Below, piece after piece: positions 1-11,717 of a DNA stretch of 35,531 nt. Source of the DNA: Perkinsus olseni (lineage: Eukaryota > Perkinsozoa > Perkinsida); assembly GCA_013115125.1 (NCBI GenBank), contig JABANN010000360.1:1-35531 (forward strand), given 5' to 3'. Below the pieces are notes generated by a model. The model was not told the origin of the DNA and searched no databases. It was given only the letters and a program-made list of their open reading frames with translations. The position numbers and the translations under genes were made by a program. Numbering within the stretch: the first letter of the stretch is position 1; each line of letters starts with the position of its first letter.

Positions 1-930
1 GAAGGGCTCCAACATAATCATCATCTCTTGCTGGAAGCTCTTGACATCATTACTGTCACTAAAAAGTCCAACGTCCCGGTATCGGAGCCAATTGTCGCGG
101 TACCAGGTCCTCGTTGAACTTGAACCCAACAAAAGAGTAGCTCATAGTAACCAATGCTTATAGAAGATGTAGAGGACAAGTAGATTTCCTACTCATCTCA
201 TAAATGACATCAATGTATATCACTTAAGCCTAGCGAAAGATACTTCGATCAATAATGTCTCCATCACACAAACGAGAGAGATTCTACACAATCACGAGTT
301 CGGACTCTCACAGAAGGCAAAAGCGAATCTTGAAGAGCAATCAATAACCATGAGTACTGGCCGTAGAGGGCTATGAGGATGAGTGACGTCGATGTAAATA
401 CGTTCCAAAGGTCGTTGTACTCGCCAACCAAGATGGCCTTTACGACGTGCCGGACGGACCGATGGTTTTACAACCAAGCATAGTGGACACGCTCCTACAA
501 GTTGAGTGACTTGAGCGGTCATACCAGACCAAAATAAAACTTGGATATCTTATCACGTGTGCCCTTGATGCCTGGGTGATTGAGACGGCGGTGAACATCT
601 TTGATAATACCATAACGCGAAGATAGAGGTATGACAGGAACAGTTACTTCATATCCGAGGTCTGGGGGAGTAGTACTCCCGGAGTATAAGTACGATAGAT
701 AACCTCATTTGAGACCGATAGTTCTCAGAAATACCTTTGCCGAATTACTGGGACCTTAGGAGATATATCCTCATTGATAATGGAGCGACCCAGATCTTGT
801 AAGTCCGGATCTTTGCCATAGACCGAAAGTGTGTTTTGTTGATCAATGCCAACCGTTAAGTGGTGATCTCGATGTTGAGCCGCAGAACATAGCCTCACCG
901 AAGCGAGTATACATCTGATGGCCTATACGC
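1..930 (-). mobile_element. Ty3/Gypsy LTR retrotransposon fossil (integrase region), runs off left edge
   Basis: Minus-strand reading shows the linker before integrase, an HHCC-type integrase zinc-binding region (a CPLC motif is visible near 480) and the start of the integrase core with an Asp in IDVTH near 400. This order is that of Ty3/Gypsy pol. The copy is broken, with several breaks across the visible part, so it is an old, inactive fossil. No LTR is visible, and the left part lies outside the window. Confidence 0.75.
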
Positions 931-1189
931 ATGATGGACGTGTCACCAGGTTGGGTTCGCAGAAAAGATCGATCGAAAGATCGCGATCTCGTCAAAAGAG
1001 AAAGACCGCTGCACGAACGTTCGTCTGTTGCTGACCTGGACCCTCAAAGAGAATTTCCACGTGTGTGCATTTTCAGCAATGGAAGTTACCCGTTCGAGAC
1101 TCGGTGGCATTCTTCTCCAGTCCCGAGGATCGGTAACCGAGCATACGAGAGCTTGCGCCATACTTCTGAGATGCACCACGGGGCGATCG

Positions 1190-1457
1190 AAATGAGTGAT
1201 GGGTGGGGGGGGGGGGGGGCCCCCCCCCCCAAACCCAATTTGACAACACAATTTAATGCAATTTGAGGGAGAGGGGTTGGGTTTTAACACAGGGGTTTTT
1301 GAACCCACCATTTGGCCANNNNNNNNNNCCCCGGCGATCCACACCCCCAAAACCCCCGCGGGGCCCAAATATTTCCCCCCCCCCCCGGGGGCATAAATAT
1401 TTGTTTCCCCGCGGGGGGCGCCCCCTCCCCCCCCCCCCCCCCACCCATCACTCATTT
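1190..1457. repeat. 268-bp element with inverted ends, homopolymer tracts and an assembly gap
   Basis: The two ends are inverted copies: AAATGAGTGATGGGTGG at 1190 and its complement ending at 1457. Long G and C runs follow on the inside of each end. The interior also has G/C runs and ten N at 1319-1328. It could be a small non-autonomous foldback element or MITE, or a badly assembled GC-homopolymer stretch. No clear target duplication flanks it. The open frames across it are low-complexity Gly/Pro artefacts. Confidence 0.55.
1319..1328. other. assembly gap (10 N)
   Basis: Ten undetermined bases sit inside the homopolymer-rich inverted-repeat element, so the length and order of that element are uncertain. 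Confidence 0.99.
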
Positions 1458-2099
1458 GCACAACTCATTTACTGCAAGTTGCAGTACTCGTGTGTGGTAT
1501 ATCACACTGTCTTTTAGCAACCAACATTTGCCACATCTACAAGAGATATTCTAGTCTCACCCATGCTCAAGAGATTTGCCTTTGAGTTCTCGTCAGATTT
1601 GCACTGCAAACCTTGCGGGCACCTCTCCTTGGAGGTTAGCCCACATGGCCGATGACACCTTCAGCATTTGCTTTTCCCTCTTTTCCAATGCCAGGAACAG
1701 GCGGGTAGACTGGATTCCAATCCCGGCAATATTTTCAGTATATTATTCTGGACGGCTGCTTTTTGACTGCATTGCTGAGTTTCATTTTCGCTGAGAAATT
1801 CTCAAGTTCAATCCGAGGTTTTAGAGCAAGGATGGAGCGCCTGCTTCGAGTCAGATGCTTGCGAAAGTCCTGAAACAGAGCAACAGTGACTTGCTGGGAG
1901 GAGGCAGTACACAGAATCTTTTCCATCACAACAGGTGAGCTCGCACTGTGAGTCTCACAGGTTCGATCACCTTCTTCCGCGCTGAGTGTCAGGCAGTTCC
2001 GGTTTTCAGTAGGATAGTGAGTGGTCGTCGAGAACTGCTCCGATCCAATCGATTGCGTTGGCTCCTTCTCGGCTGAATGTTTCACCGATCTGTGTCAGA
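1458..2099. other. unassigned stretch
   Basis: Small open frames occur on both strands but none resembles a known family or chains into exons. A B-box-like sequence GGTTCGATCACC lies at 1960-1971. I cannot support a gene here. Confidence 0.4.
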
Positions 2100-4640
2100 G
2101 CCGTTGAGCCCGCCATGAGTTGTACGCCGCTGTGTAGGAAAATCTCCTATGTAGACCACCGCTGATCATGGTCTACTACAATCTGAACTTGCCCATGCTG
2201 CAAACACTACTAAGTGGGACTCTAAAGCAGACCCATCACTGGTCAACCGGATACAATCTTTTCTCGAGCTCTGCCACAAGCCCACTCTACCAGTACTAAA
2301 GCGTTACATCAATGTCAAGCAGCCTATCAAGATCTACGACGTAGATTCTACGTCGAGGCCTCCGCCTACTGTCTAGGACTTCTCGCTTACAAGAACGACC
2401 AGCCTATTCTACTTCGTCAACAAGTACTCTCTCCCGGAGCAAACGCTCTATATCACACCAATGCCAAGGAATTGAATCGTATCTCCGTCGCCATTGAGAC
2501 CCTCCGGAGATCGCCGAGTCCACTTCCGGTAGTGCCGCTACGTCACCATCTACACTGACAACAGTGGTGGTGAGTCACCACTGGTGACCAATCTATCATA
2601 CTCAACCAACGGGTATCTTCTGTCCACGGTGAGCAAACGGTCCATCTACTAAAGGTCCTACGCTATCTATGAGATACTACAGATAATCACGTACAACGCT
2701 TCACCATCATTCAGTGCGCTGGCCCCAACACCAATTTGGTGCTTTGAAAGCAGATTCTGTCACTCGACAATGTGACAATGTACAATGTCGAGTCGACATT
2801 CACTACTGGCCTAAGTTGGGCTAGTGGTGGATGTTGGGCTGCCCAACCAACTAAAAGCAACAACAATATCGATGACAACTACCAGCCTACTCGTCATCAT
2901 ACACAACCAGTCTTTCTCATGGCCATCGAAGGACCTACAGAACAACCTGACGCTCCAGACAGCCTTAAGCACCCCAAGCTCAGGACTGCCGATAACCCTA
3001 CTACATTCTAGTAACTGCAGCATTACCATAATTTACCAACTACCACATTCCCAACACTTGGCTCTTCACTACTCGAGATCCTACAATCCGGCGCTACAGT
3101 GAGCAAGATCAGCAGACGACAACTTCTAGGACAAGTTCATCACGATTATGGTCTCGAAGGCATCACCACTGTCAATAAGCGCATCAATGCCCTCAACATC
3201 TCCTGGCCTGAACTATATTCAGAACTTGGTGATCTTACTAAACACTGACAAACTTTCCAAGCCACCACCAGTTACCCCTAGATCGAGCCTTGAAGTCACC
3301 TCCTTCCACCATACCCCAAGGTCTCACCAGTTCTGACATCTGGTCTATAATCTAAATGGATGCCATTGGCCGCTATACCTTCGACAACACTCAGCACTAC
3401 GCCATTACTGCAATGGATAGCTACTCATCAAACGTTATCATCTATCCGACCACATCCACTCCAACAAGTCGTTGGCAACGACTCAAGATGCCATTGACGC
3501 ACTATCCACTATCCAACGCTACTATCATCGACAGCCTGCCGGACCGTAAGTACTAGCTGATCGAGGATATATCTTCACATCGAAATCATTCAATGATCAC
3601 CTACAAACTATCCAAGCTGGACACCTCCTCTCACCAGTTGGCTCTGGAGAATCTAGTGGACGACTACTGTAGAACGACCGCATCGTGAGGTTGCACACAA
3701 ATTACAATTCTTCCTCTACCGCTATAAAGACAGAGCCAACAACATCAACACTAACAACACTGCCAACTGGTCAACACTATGTGATCGCATCAGCCTCGCT
3801 ATCAACACTTCTCCTGCAGCTCACCCCAACACCTCTACTGATGCTACAACTGTCCACTGCCCCCATAACCTCATCTCTCACTACAGGCCCTTTGGCAACA
3901 CAGAACCTCACATCACAACGTTACAACACAACATCATCGACAACAAACATCAGAAAGTTCTTCAACGTCGTCGTACTAAGGCTCACCTACATCAGAAGTA
4001 CAGAAACGGCGTGCTCGAAATCGACGAGAGCGAAGAAGATCGAGTCTAGTATCCCAAAACTGGTACCCCGCTATATTAGCCCCTTCCGCACTAAGACCAT
4101 CAACGGCAATAGGATTACTCTAACTGCTTATGACGGAACTGAAAAAGAAGTTAGTTCCCGAGATATCAAACTATGCTTTGAGTCTGATATCGATTTGACT
4201 AACTCATTACTACATAGTATATAGTTCTTTGATACATAGTTCTATGAGAGAGGGGGCAACCCATCTCTTCAATCTCATCATCATCACCAGTACCAAGTTT
4301 ATACTACCACTCATACTTATCAGTCGATTACCATCATCGCTCGACTCGACTCATTTCTCTAAAAAAGTGTGTGTGTGTTACTCATTATGCGCCGATCATC
4401 TTTTGCATGTGCGCCTATCTAAAACTCCAGCCCCCCAAATAGAACGAGGTAGAAGAGCTTTACACTCCTTCTCGCCTTGCGTTGACTATGAGCAAGAACG
4501 GAGGAGCAACAGAATCAGATATCAGCCAGGGAAATCACGCAGTTTCCCAACGGAACCTTACTATATCATGCCACAAGATGATCGGATTAATGTAGTACCG
4601 TCGTACGGGACGACGGTTAACAAATGATCGGGACAGAATA
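2100..4640 (+). mobile_element. Ty3/Gypsy LTR retrotransposon fossil (RNase H, integrase and C-terminal tail)
   Basis: In order on the plus strand there are traces of the reverse transcriptase/RNase H junction (about 2280-2640), an integrase core with a D-x-YS style motif (about 3350-3560), and an integrase C-terminal module ending near 4211 (KLVPRYISPFRTKTI, a GPY/F-like pattern). A purine-rich tract near 4243-4256 could be the polypurine tract, and 4257-4640 could be the remains of a 3' LTR. That last part is weak. The copy has many breaks (roughly ten or more), so it is old and inactive. It lies opposite in orientation to the fossil at the left edge. Confidence 0.7.
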
Positions 4641-4746
4641 TCTTTTAATAATCGGAATCATAACAAGTGTGTCGACCGGCTTGATCATTCAGCCGAATCA
4701 ATGATTCTGGCCCAGAATTATTCATATCCTGGAGGGAAACCAGTCG

Positions 4747-4938
4747 TTAAAAGCAGCAACCACTACAGTCATAACTACATATAACCAGCGTGGGCCAACA
4801 AGCAACCCACCAGCTGAAAGTGATGCAGAAATGACACCAGTTGCAGTTGCTGTCTTGTAGTTCCGGATCGACGGACGAAACTTTCTTGGCCGGGACGGGC
4901 AGCAGGCGGCCCTCTGGATCACGTAGGGCATTGATGGT
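4747..4938 (-). CDS. Cys-rich C-terminal exon of an unrecognised protein
   Basis: A 64-codon frame ends in TAA at 4749-4747. Its first half is hydrophilic (INALRDPEGRLLPVPAKKV). Its second half is rich in Trp and Cys and ends CSYDCSGCCF. It has no ATG and meets in-frame stops just upstream at the border of the 4950-5098 inverted-repeat element, so it looks like a last exon whose 5' part is missing or displaced. I do not recognise the family. It may have been continuous with the small membrane-protein exon at 5097-5258. Confidence 0.35.
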   Translation of the reverse strand, partial: TINALRDPEGRLLPVPAKKVSSVDPELQDSNCNWCHFCITFSWWVACWPTLVICSYDCSGCCF

Positions 4939-4949
4939 AAAGTTATCAT

Positions 4950-5098
4950 AAACCCGTCCACAAAATTATATCACATGAAGTTTTTTTCTCATTTCTCCGT
5001 AGCGATTGTGACTCAGGGCCCGAAACTTGGTGTATGAACTCATCTCATGTTTTTTCTTAAGGTCAGATGAGTTCATAAATAATTTTGTGGACGGGTTT
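4950..5098. repeat. 149-bp MITE-like element with perfect 20-bp terminal inverted repeats
   Basis: AAACCCGTCCACAAAATTAT at 4950-4969 is exactly repeated in inverted orientation at 5079-5098. A second, internal 13-bp inverted pair (TATGAACTCATCT / AGATGAGTTCATA) sits near the right end, so the sequence could fold into nested hairpins. No direct target duplication is obvious, although TAA and TTA lie at the outer borders. It separates two minus-strand coding pieces and supplies the stop codon of the upstream one. Confidence 0.7.
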
Positions 5099-5258
5099 AG
5101 AACTGGTAGTGTCCAGCAGCAGCCCCATCCTGTGTCGTGGGGGAGCGGAGTTCTTTCTCGCTCTTGGGCTCGATATCACAGTCTAGAGCAGCAACAGTAA
5201 CACCAATAACGAGTAGGATCCCCGCAACAAAGAAGGTCGTCATGTTCATACGACTAAC
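5097..5258 (-). CDS. small protein with N-terminal membrane segment
   Basis: Starting at the ATG at 5258 gives about 53 residues. The N-terminus is a signal-anchor-like stretch (MTTFFVAGILLVIGVTVAAL) followed by an acidic, Ser/Glu-rich tail ending in GHYQF. The frame stays open for 28 more codons upstream (to 5342), so the start could be further upstream. The TAA stop lies exactly at the edge of the 149-bp inverted-repeat element, which suggests the insertion truncated the gene. Family unknown. Confidence 0.4.
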   Translation of the reverse strand, partial: VSRMNMTTFFVAGILLVIGVTVAALDCDIEPKSEKELRSPTTQDGAAAGHYQF

Positions 5259-5342
5259 TCTGATTGGATATTGAACTCCGCCCTTAAGATCAAACCTACC
5301 GAAATCGATCACTGTGTGAGGTTGAGCTCCCACCCTTGACAA

Positions 5343-7319
5343 ATCAGAAGTTCCTACTAAGAGCCGGGGGTGATGCCGCCGGTGTCACCCTAATAGACAG
5401 TTTGTCTACCGGTGACCTGACGACTCACGTGAGATGAGGCCAAGGATCCTGCCGGTCCTCTTGGGCTTCCTTCGAAGGCCCAACGAGGGCGCTAGCACAT
5501 CAGACCCGAGTCCACAAGATTCGGACGTACTGAGGTTGAACTGTTCAACTTGAACACCGATCCTCGAATCTCTACGTTGCGATGGGACCTTAGCAGCTAA
5601 GGTCTAGCTCTCCAGCTTGCGCCAGCTGGCCACATGGATGCAGGGGACATCGATTCACTCCAATTCAGAAATCCTCTACATCACCACATATCATATCACC
5701 TCTATATCGAAGCCTAGACTGTATCGAGGTTTCTAGGTCGAAGACGAGAATGAAGAGCACGTGAGAATGGATCTGCCGTATTGAAGACCACGAATTCCGA
5801 GGTTCTTAGGGTGCCCCTACTTCAGTCTGTCGAGGGTCACTCGTCTGAGGCTTTGACTGGGATGCTCTCAGCGAGAGCTCTTGCGTCCTCGAGGACATAC
5901 CACAGTGCGCGACGCGGGTCGTCGTGTCCCAGGACCTTCGAGAAGCATGCTTGTTGCACCCCAGAGACCGCAGGCTGTGACCAAAACCAACTCTCTGTCC
6001 TCGTTCCGTTACCAACGGCTCCTTCGCGGTAGACAGGTTGGCCGAGACAGCACGCAAAGACGGCGGTTTCAAGCGATCATGCGAACGGGAGACTGGGTAT
6101 TTCACGAGATGGTAGTGGTCCCCGAAATCCTCTGCCTGAACACTTTGGATTCCAGAATCCGGGGGCGGTTTCCGAGCGACATGACTTCCTCTGAGGAAGT
6201 TCCTCAATTTTCCCTCCTTCGAGTACGTGTCTCAGACATGATGCCTACGCCGTTGCATGAAAGTAAGCATTAAATATGTGCACCCCGGTTGCTCAAGCTG
6301 CCAATGATACTCCTGCTGCCATTGATTCTTGCGCCGCTGCGCTTGTGCAAGAGTCTTGCACGAGCAACTAAGCAATAGAATAATATTCATCGCTACTCAC
6401 TCGGCACCTCGCTCTCGAGCCAACTCGTGTCTCGAACAGACGCTACGTAAGACAATCCCGGAATCGCACCCGCTATCTCCCAGACTCTTTAGGGCATCAA
6501 GCCGCATCATCATTCGAGAACGATTCGTACTTAACGAACCTCGTTTTTGCGACGAGCCAATCACTTCGAGCCTCTTACACGAGAACGCTCCACGAAAGTT
6601 CGGTGACGAAACTCCTCTCCGCGAGATACTGCTACAGTCGAGCTGTCGGTTGCAGTGTTGACTGGGCGACCAGTACGTGAACATTGCTTGGTGCAAGCGT
6701 TTCACAGCTTGTGTTGGGCCGCCGCATCGCCCTAGGCTAGGGTGCCTAGCCCGCAGGCCTATCGTGTCACATGATCAACCTATAACGTGGCCTATGCCTC
6801 GGTTTTACAGCCTGTCCGTAGATGGCCTGCCAGGCCCTCACGCCTTCTAGTGAGAGCCTCTTACTTCATCGATTGGACCAATCTGAATGGTTTGGATGAT
6901 CAGTCTCGATTCGAGGCTCTCGAGTGAGGCTGTGACACGAGCAGCAGGCAGCTAGCGCGCATTAAAGGGAGTTTAGTAGCCCAGAACGGAGGAGTAGGTA
7001 GTACCTACTAGGTACTATGACGACATTTCGGGGCGCCGTAAGCTGGGAAAACCCATGCGAAGAGCGAACTGAGCAGGAGCTGATGCCCATGCCAGGAAAC
7101 ACGCTGATAGACAGTAGGCAGTCGGACGCTATCTACGACAACGGTACACGTGCCAGTGGCACGGTGCCACCGTAGGCAGTTCTGATGAGCCCCTTCTTAG
7201 GAAGGCCTTCTACACCCTGTCCCGCTGGTTCATCAATAGAGATATTGCTTTGAGTCTTCAACCGGCTGGGAAGGCTTAGATTCACTCATGTTCACTACTT
7301 CAGCTTCACATTTAGTGGA
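5343..7319. other. about 2 kb with no supportable gene
   Basis: Open frames of up to 133 codons occur on both strands but overlap each other and show neither exon-like boundaries nor a recognisable motif. There are a few small palindromes (for example around 5589-5610 and 6730-6755). I see nothing that identifies a function. Confidence 0.4.
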
Positions 7320-10279
7320 ATGGCTCCCTTCCTGCTACCAATTTTAGCCCCTCTCGGAGCATGCATTAGCGGTTCGGTCACGAAAGGAGGTGAGGTCCTT
7401 ATACTCTCGCCGAGAGCAAGCATCGCCTATCGTTAGGTGCGCCGCCGCTCAAGCTGTCACAGCCTCGCACAGTCAACGCCACCCAGAACGGAGGCGTCTT
7501 CTGTTCCCACAGCACCGGTAAGCAGGAGTTCGGTTACGTGGAAGTTGGCAAGCTCAACAAGTAAATCGTCACAGAGCATTCCGAGCGGAGTCATCTCTTG
7601 TCAGGTACTTCTACGCGGCCATAGAGGCTGATGTGAACCCTCAAGATGCGCCCACTTTCCTGTACCTCCAAGGGGGCCCGGCACCAGCAGCATGCACGCC
7701 GCTTTGCGAGTCCATGGACCTTGCATCATGGATGAGTCAGGGCAAGAATTGGAGGCAAATACGTGAGGGTTTCGGTCACGGCGATAAAGAGACTGCAAGA
7801 CTGCTTTGGCTTCGTCCATGCTAGGTACTCGTGGACTGCGCGAGCCAACGGTGTCTGGGTCGGCGCGCCGGCGCCCACAGGATTCAGTACAGGCCCCATC
7901 GCTACTAACTTGGAGAACTTCATGCTTGATATGTGAGCTGCTTCGAGCTAAGCTGCCCCCATCCATGGTCGCGCAGGGTCGACTTCGTGAACGAGTTCTT
8001 CGAGAAGCATCCGAACTTCAATAAGAACGTACATCTCATCGGAGCGTCAGCATCGGGTACGGTACGGTGAGCCCCTAGCGGCCATGTCGACAACTTTTCT
8101 CCTACCCCAGGCTCTGTCGTTGCTATGCTGGGAGCTCGCATTGCTACGGCTGCGCAACGCAAGGTCGATCTCGCTGGTGTGATGGTCCAGGGTGGTGTGG
8201 TGTCACCGTCATCCATGTGAGTACTTCGTTGACGCTAGCTTCAATGAGCCCAGCATATCAGTCCGACTGATTCAGTTACCAAGGCTGCTGGCAAATGGCA
8301 AAGGACAGACACTTGCTGCCCGACGAAGAGTTAAGCCCATCAATGCTTCGGCACTCAGCTTTCTCTGTCAGCCTTAACAAAATGGCCGCCGGGCTGCCCA
8401 AGTGTATGGACCAGCTCTCCAAGTGCAACTCCAACGGGCCAGGAAAGCAACCAATTTCAGGTAAGTCGATTCTGTAGAAATATTGGTTATTTGGAGGAAC
8501 CTTTCGATTTCTCAGTCCTGTGCAACCAAGCAGTGGCAACGTGCCAACCACTCGTTATCAACCCCCTGCCGCAGGGGCCCTGCGACAGAGAGGAATCAGC
8601 TTGTAGGAGTTGCCGTCTTGCACTCCTGGCCGCTTCAAAGGATTCCGCGTTGAACTGCGTGTTGGTGCTTGGTTTATGCCCTTGTCCCATAACCATCCTT
8701 CCCGGAGGATAAGATTCTCTCCTTCTCATTGCGCGGTGACCCCCATTCTCTCAGTTTCGATGTTCGTGTTCCGCCAGGAGACGAAGCGAGACACTACCAC
8801 TTCAACTCCGGAAGAGTACGCGACAGGTTCCTCATCTCACTCGGCGCGGATGAGCGCATATCTGTGCCAACATATTAATAACAGCATTTGTCACGATCCA
8901 CTTTCACTCATGAACTACGATATTCCGTCATGTGTCTTGTTCTCCCACAGTTGAAAAAAAGTGTTTTTCATATCACGCGAGATTCTCGCGGCGAGAAGCT
9001 CTGACAGGTTTTTGATAGAAGTGGCAATCGTCGCTCTGCGCGTCTGTCGTTGTGATGACGGTTGATTCTACTGAGAATTGACTCTCTCTAAGGTGCTTAG
9101 CGGCATTTGATTCCGTACGTCCGACACATTCTTCTACTATTGCCATATTACAAAATACCCTTCTTAATATTAATAAGATTATTGTTATTTAATAATATTA
9201 TGAGGAGGTTATTCCATAGTAGTACGAATATAAAGATATTCCCATATATGTATAAAAATGGACATCTTCAGGATTTGATATCCGCCTTGACAGGATTCTC
9301 AGAGCAGGTCTTCTCGTTCTCAGATTGACATTTTCCTCAACGACCAGCCTGTCCAGCAGGAGCTCCACGTGTCTAAGACGTGGACCCCTAGCAATAAGGA
9401 TGTAGCCAATAAGGATCGAGCAGCTGACTAACGTAGTTTATGCTACTTTCAGGTGTTCAACGCGTTCAAGAGATGCATAGCCTATGATACAACCTATTAA
9501 CTATGTAACTGCACTACCCGACCAAGGCTTAAAAAAGTAAATTAAATCGACCGATGGCTCTAGTCTTCTAATGTTCGACTGCGACTATGTCAGCTCTCAT
9601 TCTCACTCCGGAGCATCTTATATCGATCTCGGCAACTGCTGTGATCAATCATTGATCAGCGACATCAATAATGAAATATCATCATATCATTCACGAGGAC
9701 GTCCTAAGCTAGAGCAAGAGTCGGCTCGCGAGATGAAAACTTTGCAACAGGTACTCGTCGTGAACGGTGACCAAGACTACGTAACTAATGCCATTGGATC
9801 GTTGGACTGGATGCTTAATCTGAAAGGAATCCTCAACTACGGCGAGCAGCTTAAGCAAGTTCCGGCCAAAACCGTTCAGGTCAGTTCGCTGTGGAGTATT
9901 CTCACCATTTGATATGTAGATCATATTCGCCACATCCCAGATGTGACTGACATCCGGTGTTATACCAGTATCTTCGGTTAGCCGTTGTGGCATAGTACCG
10001 TATCGAGCCTCGATAGTCGAGGTCATAGCAGCGTACTCCTCGATGCGTCGCCCTAGCATTTCTGATTTCAGGGTGCTACTATAAAAGCCTTGAAGTACTC
10101 GAACGCGGCCAAGCTCGCGTTCATCGAGGTAAAGTGCATCACACTATTGCCGAGTCGCCTGTTCGATGCCCTCGGCTCAGGTCACCAATGCAGGCCATAG
10201 TGTGACGGTTTACGATCCTAGCGCGATGCAAAGAGAAGTTGAAGCTTTCCTTACTGGTCAACTTTGGGAGAGTGCATGA
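7320..10279 (+). CDS. serine carboxypeptidase-like protein (peptidase S10), multi-exon
   Basis: Peptidase S10 enzymes remove C-terminal residues in secretory or vacuolar compartments. The first exon (7320-7389) encodes a signal peptide (MAPFLLPILAPLGACISG). Phase-consistent exons follow: 7437-7560, 7605-7762 (FLYLQGGP, the oxyanion GGP motif), 7800-7932 (YSW...GAPAPTGFS), 7977-8056 and 8111-8216 (nucleophile Ser in IGASASG), 8276-8460 (Cys-rich), 8516 onward, then 9324-9401 (FLNDQPVQQELHV...TW), 9453 onward, 9751-9879 (catalytic Asp in VNGDQDYVTN), 10072-10128 and 10181-10279 (catalytic His in TNAGHSV). The order and spacing are those of S10. The usual Glu before the nucleophile (GESY) is Ala here. 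Joins between 8600 and 9324 and between 9490 and 9751 are unresolved, and an AT-rich stretch near 9110-9250 interrupts the gene, so it may be damaged in the middle. Confidence 0.85.
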
Positions 10280-10877
10280 GCGCTGCACAGAACTTCGCTC
10301 CGTCCGATTACAGAGTCGAGGCTGTGACTTTCGTTGGAATGTTTCATTTTATTTTCGCCGCTCATTTTCACTAGGCGCGCACGCTTTGCTAATACGGCGA
10401 AAGTTTCTACCCCAGTTTGTTGCGGGAGATTCGCAGATCGCCAATTTGCTTTTCCGGCTTTTCAGAAGTCGAATATTTTTCTATTCAACTAGCGGAATAA
10501 TCAGACAGGCGAGAGATCATCGTCGACCTTACTTCTCAAGAAGGGATTTGTTCCTTCGACTTGAGTTCTCAGTGACCGAAGTCGAGCCGGAGGAGCATTA
10601 GACCTGTGCAGGCTTATTATGGCGCAACGCGCCGTGGCTTGTCGGTTATCGACCACGTCCTAAATACCACAGGAAGCAATGCAAAACAGGTATGGCAACA
10701 ACAACAGATAAAAGTATTCATGTGGATTCTGAGCTCGAGCGAGCTGATGATTGTGAAATAGTAAGTTTGCGATGTATGATGATGATGACGCGGGTGTGAA
10801 AACTAACCTCCTCCTGCCCTTCGGGCGCCACGGAGCCGTGGCGCCATACCGTCTCATGCCCAACTATAACACAACAG
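10280..10877. other. region between the carboxypeptidase and the next gene
   Basis: A 120-codon frame here shows no family resemblance. A possible short first exon lies at 10692-10760 (ATG, acidic peptide, GTAAGT donor), but its splice phase does not fit the next exon, so I leave it out of that gene. Confidence 0.35.
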
Positions 10878-11226
10878 GAGCTGCTTTTCTTCTTTCGTAC
10901 TGGAGAAGTATCATAGGTCGGTCAAAACGGAAATCTTTGCAGCAATACTGATTGATGTTCTTGATGTTGTTGAAAAAGAGCAGCCTTTCATCTTCCTTAC
11001 ACGTAACGACACTGAAAGACTTGTGAACTGTATTATTATTACTATTCAGGCTATTCTAACTCACACTAGCTGCGGGAATAACGCGGAATTCGTACTCTTG
11101 ATGGTGATAATGATGATGAAGAAGAAAATGTCAATGGTTATGTCACCCCGCCGGATCAGCAAGATACGACCGGGGAAGGGCCAGCCAAGGGTGCAGCAGC
11201 GGCCGCGTAAGAATCTTCACGCTTGA
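10878..11226 (+). CDS. unrecognised small protein, two exons visible
   Basis: An exon at 10878-11022 reads as a well-formed amphipathic region (VLEKYHRSVKTEIFAAILID) and ends at a GTGAAC donor. The next exon, from 11050 after a TTCAG acceptor, stays in phase and runs to TGA at 11224-11226 with a basic C-terminus. The 5' exon is unresolved. I do not recognise the family. The composition of the second exon (Met/Lys rich) is odd, so its frame is less certain. Confidence 0.4.
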
Positions 11227-11717
11227 GGTCGGACTGTATTTCAGTGGCTCGGTGTTCGTCAAGCAACCTGCTCAGTAGAAAAGATATCATCACCAACTTT
11301 CAATTTTCATAATTTTCCAACTTTCAAAGGATATCTGAGCACCGCGAAACGTACCGAAGGCGATATGTTGAGAGATATTACACACCGATCAATCTCTAAC
11401 TTACTAACAGATTGATAACCAGGAGCACACCGACAATATCCTTCAAAGAGGAGAATTGTCTATAGCGTGCTTGAGCAATGCAGAATGAACTACTTCCGCA
11501 AGTGAACGTTAGATTTCCTCACCAGTCGAAAGGCAGCTAGGCCCGTGCGTATCCTAGGTTGACCTCGGTATGTCACGAAATGACGAGTATCTTACCTCAA
11601 AGGATGGTTGTGGAGAAGATGTGGACGTATATTCGCTACTCGATTAACTAGCTGCGCTAGATGATAGTCCGCTGAAAAAAGAAGGAAATATTTTCTCGCG
11701 CGCCACGAAATTCACTA
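11227..11717. other. intergenic stretch, nothing recognised
   Basis: AT-rich sequence between two genes. It holds one minus-strand copy (11548-11564, one mismatch) of a 17-bp repeat also found at 14997 and 17596. Confidence 0.4.

Noticed and set aside
943-1554. Gly- and Pro-rich frames around the homopolymer region
   Set aside because: They arise from G and C runs and cross a gap of N. No protein-like sequence remains once those are removed.
5806-6207. 133-codon minus-strand frame
   Set aside because: It overlaps a 130-codon plus-strand frame, lacks any motif or exon-like boundaries, and has the composition of translated non-coding DNA.
7170-7390. CTGATGAG followed later by CGAAAGG, suggesting a hammerhead ribozyme
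   Set aside because: The two core pieces are about 200 bp apart with unrelated sequence between, and no paired stems bring them together in the required order.
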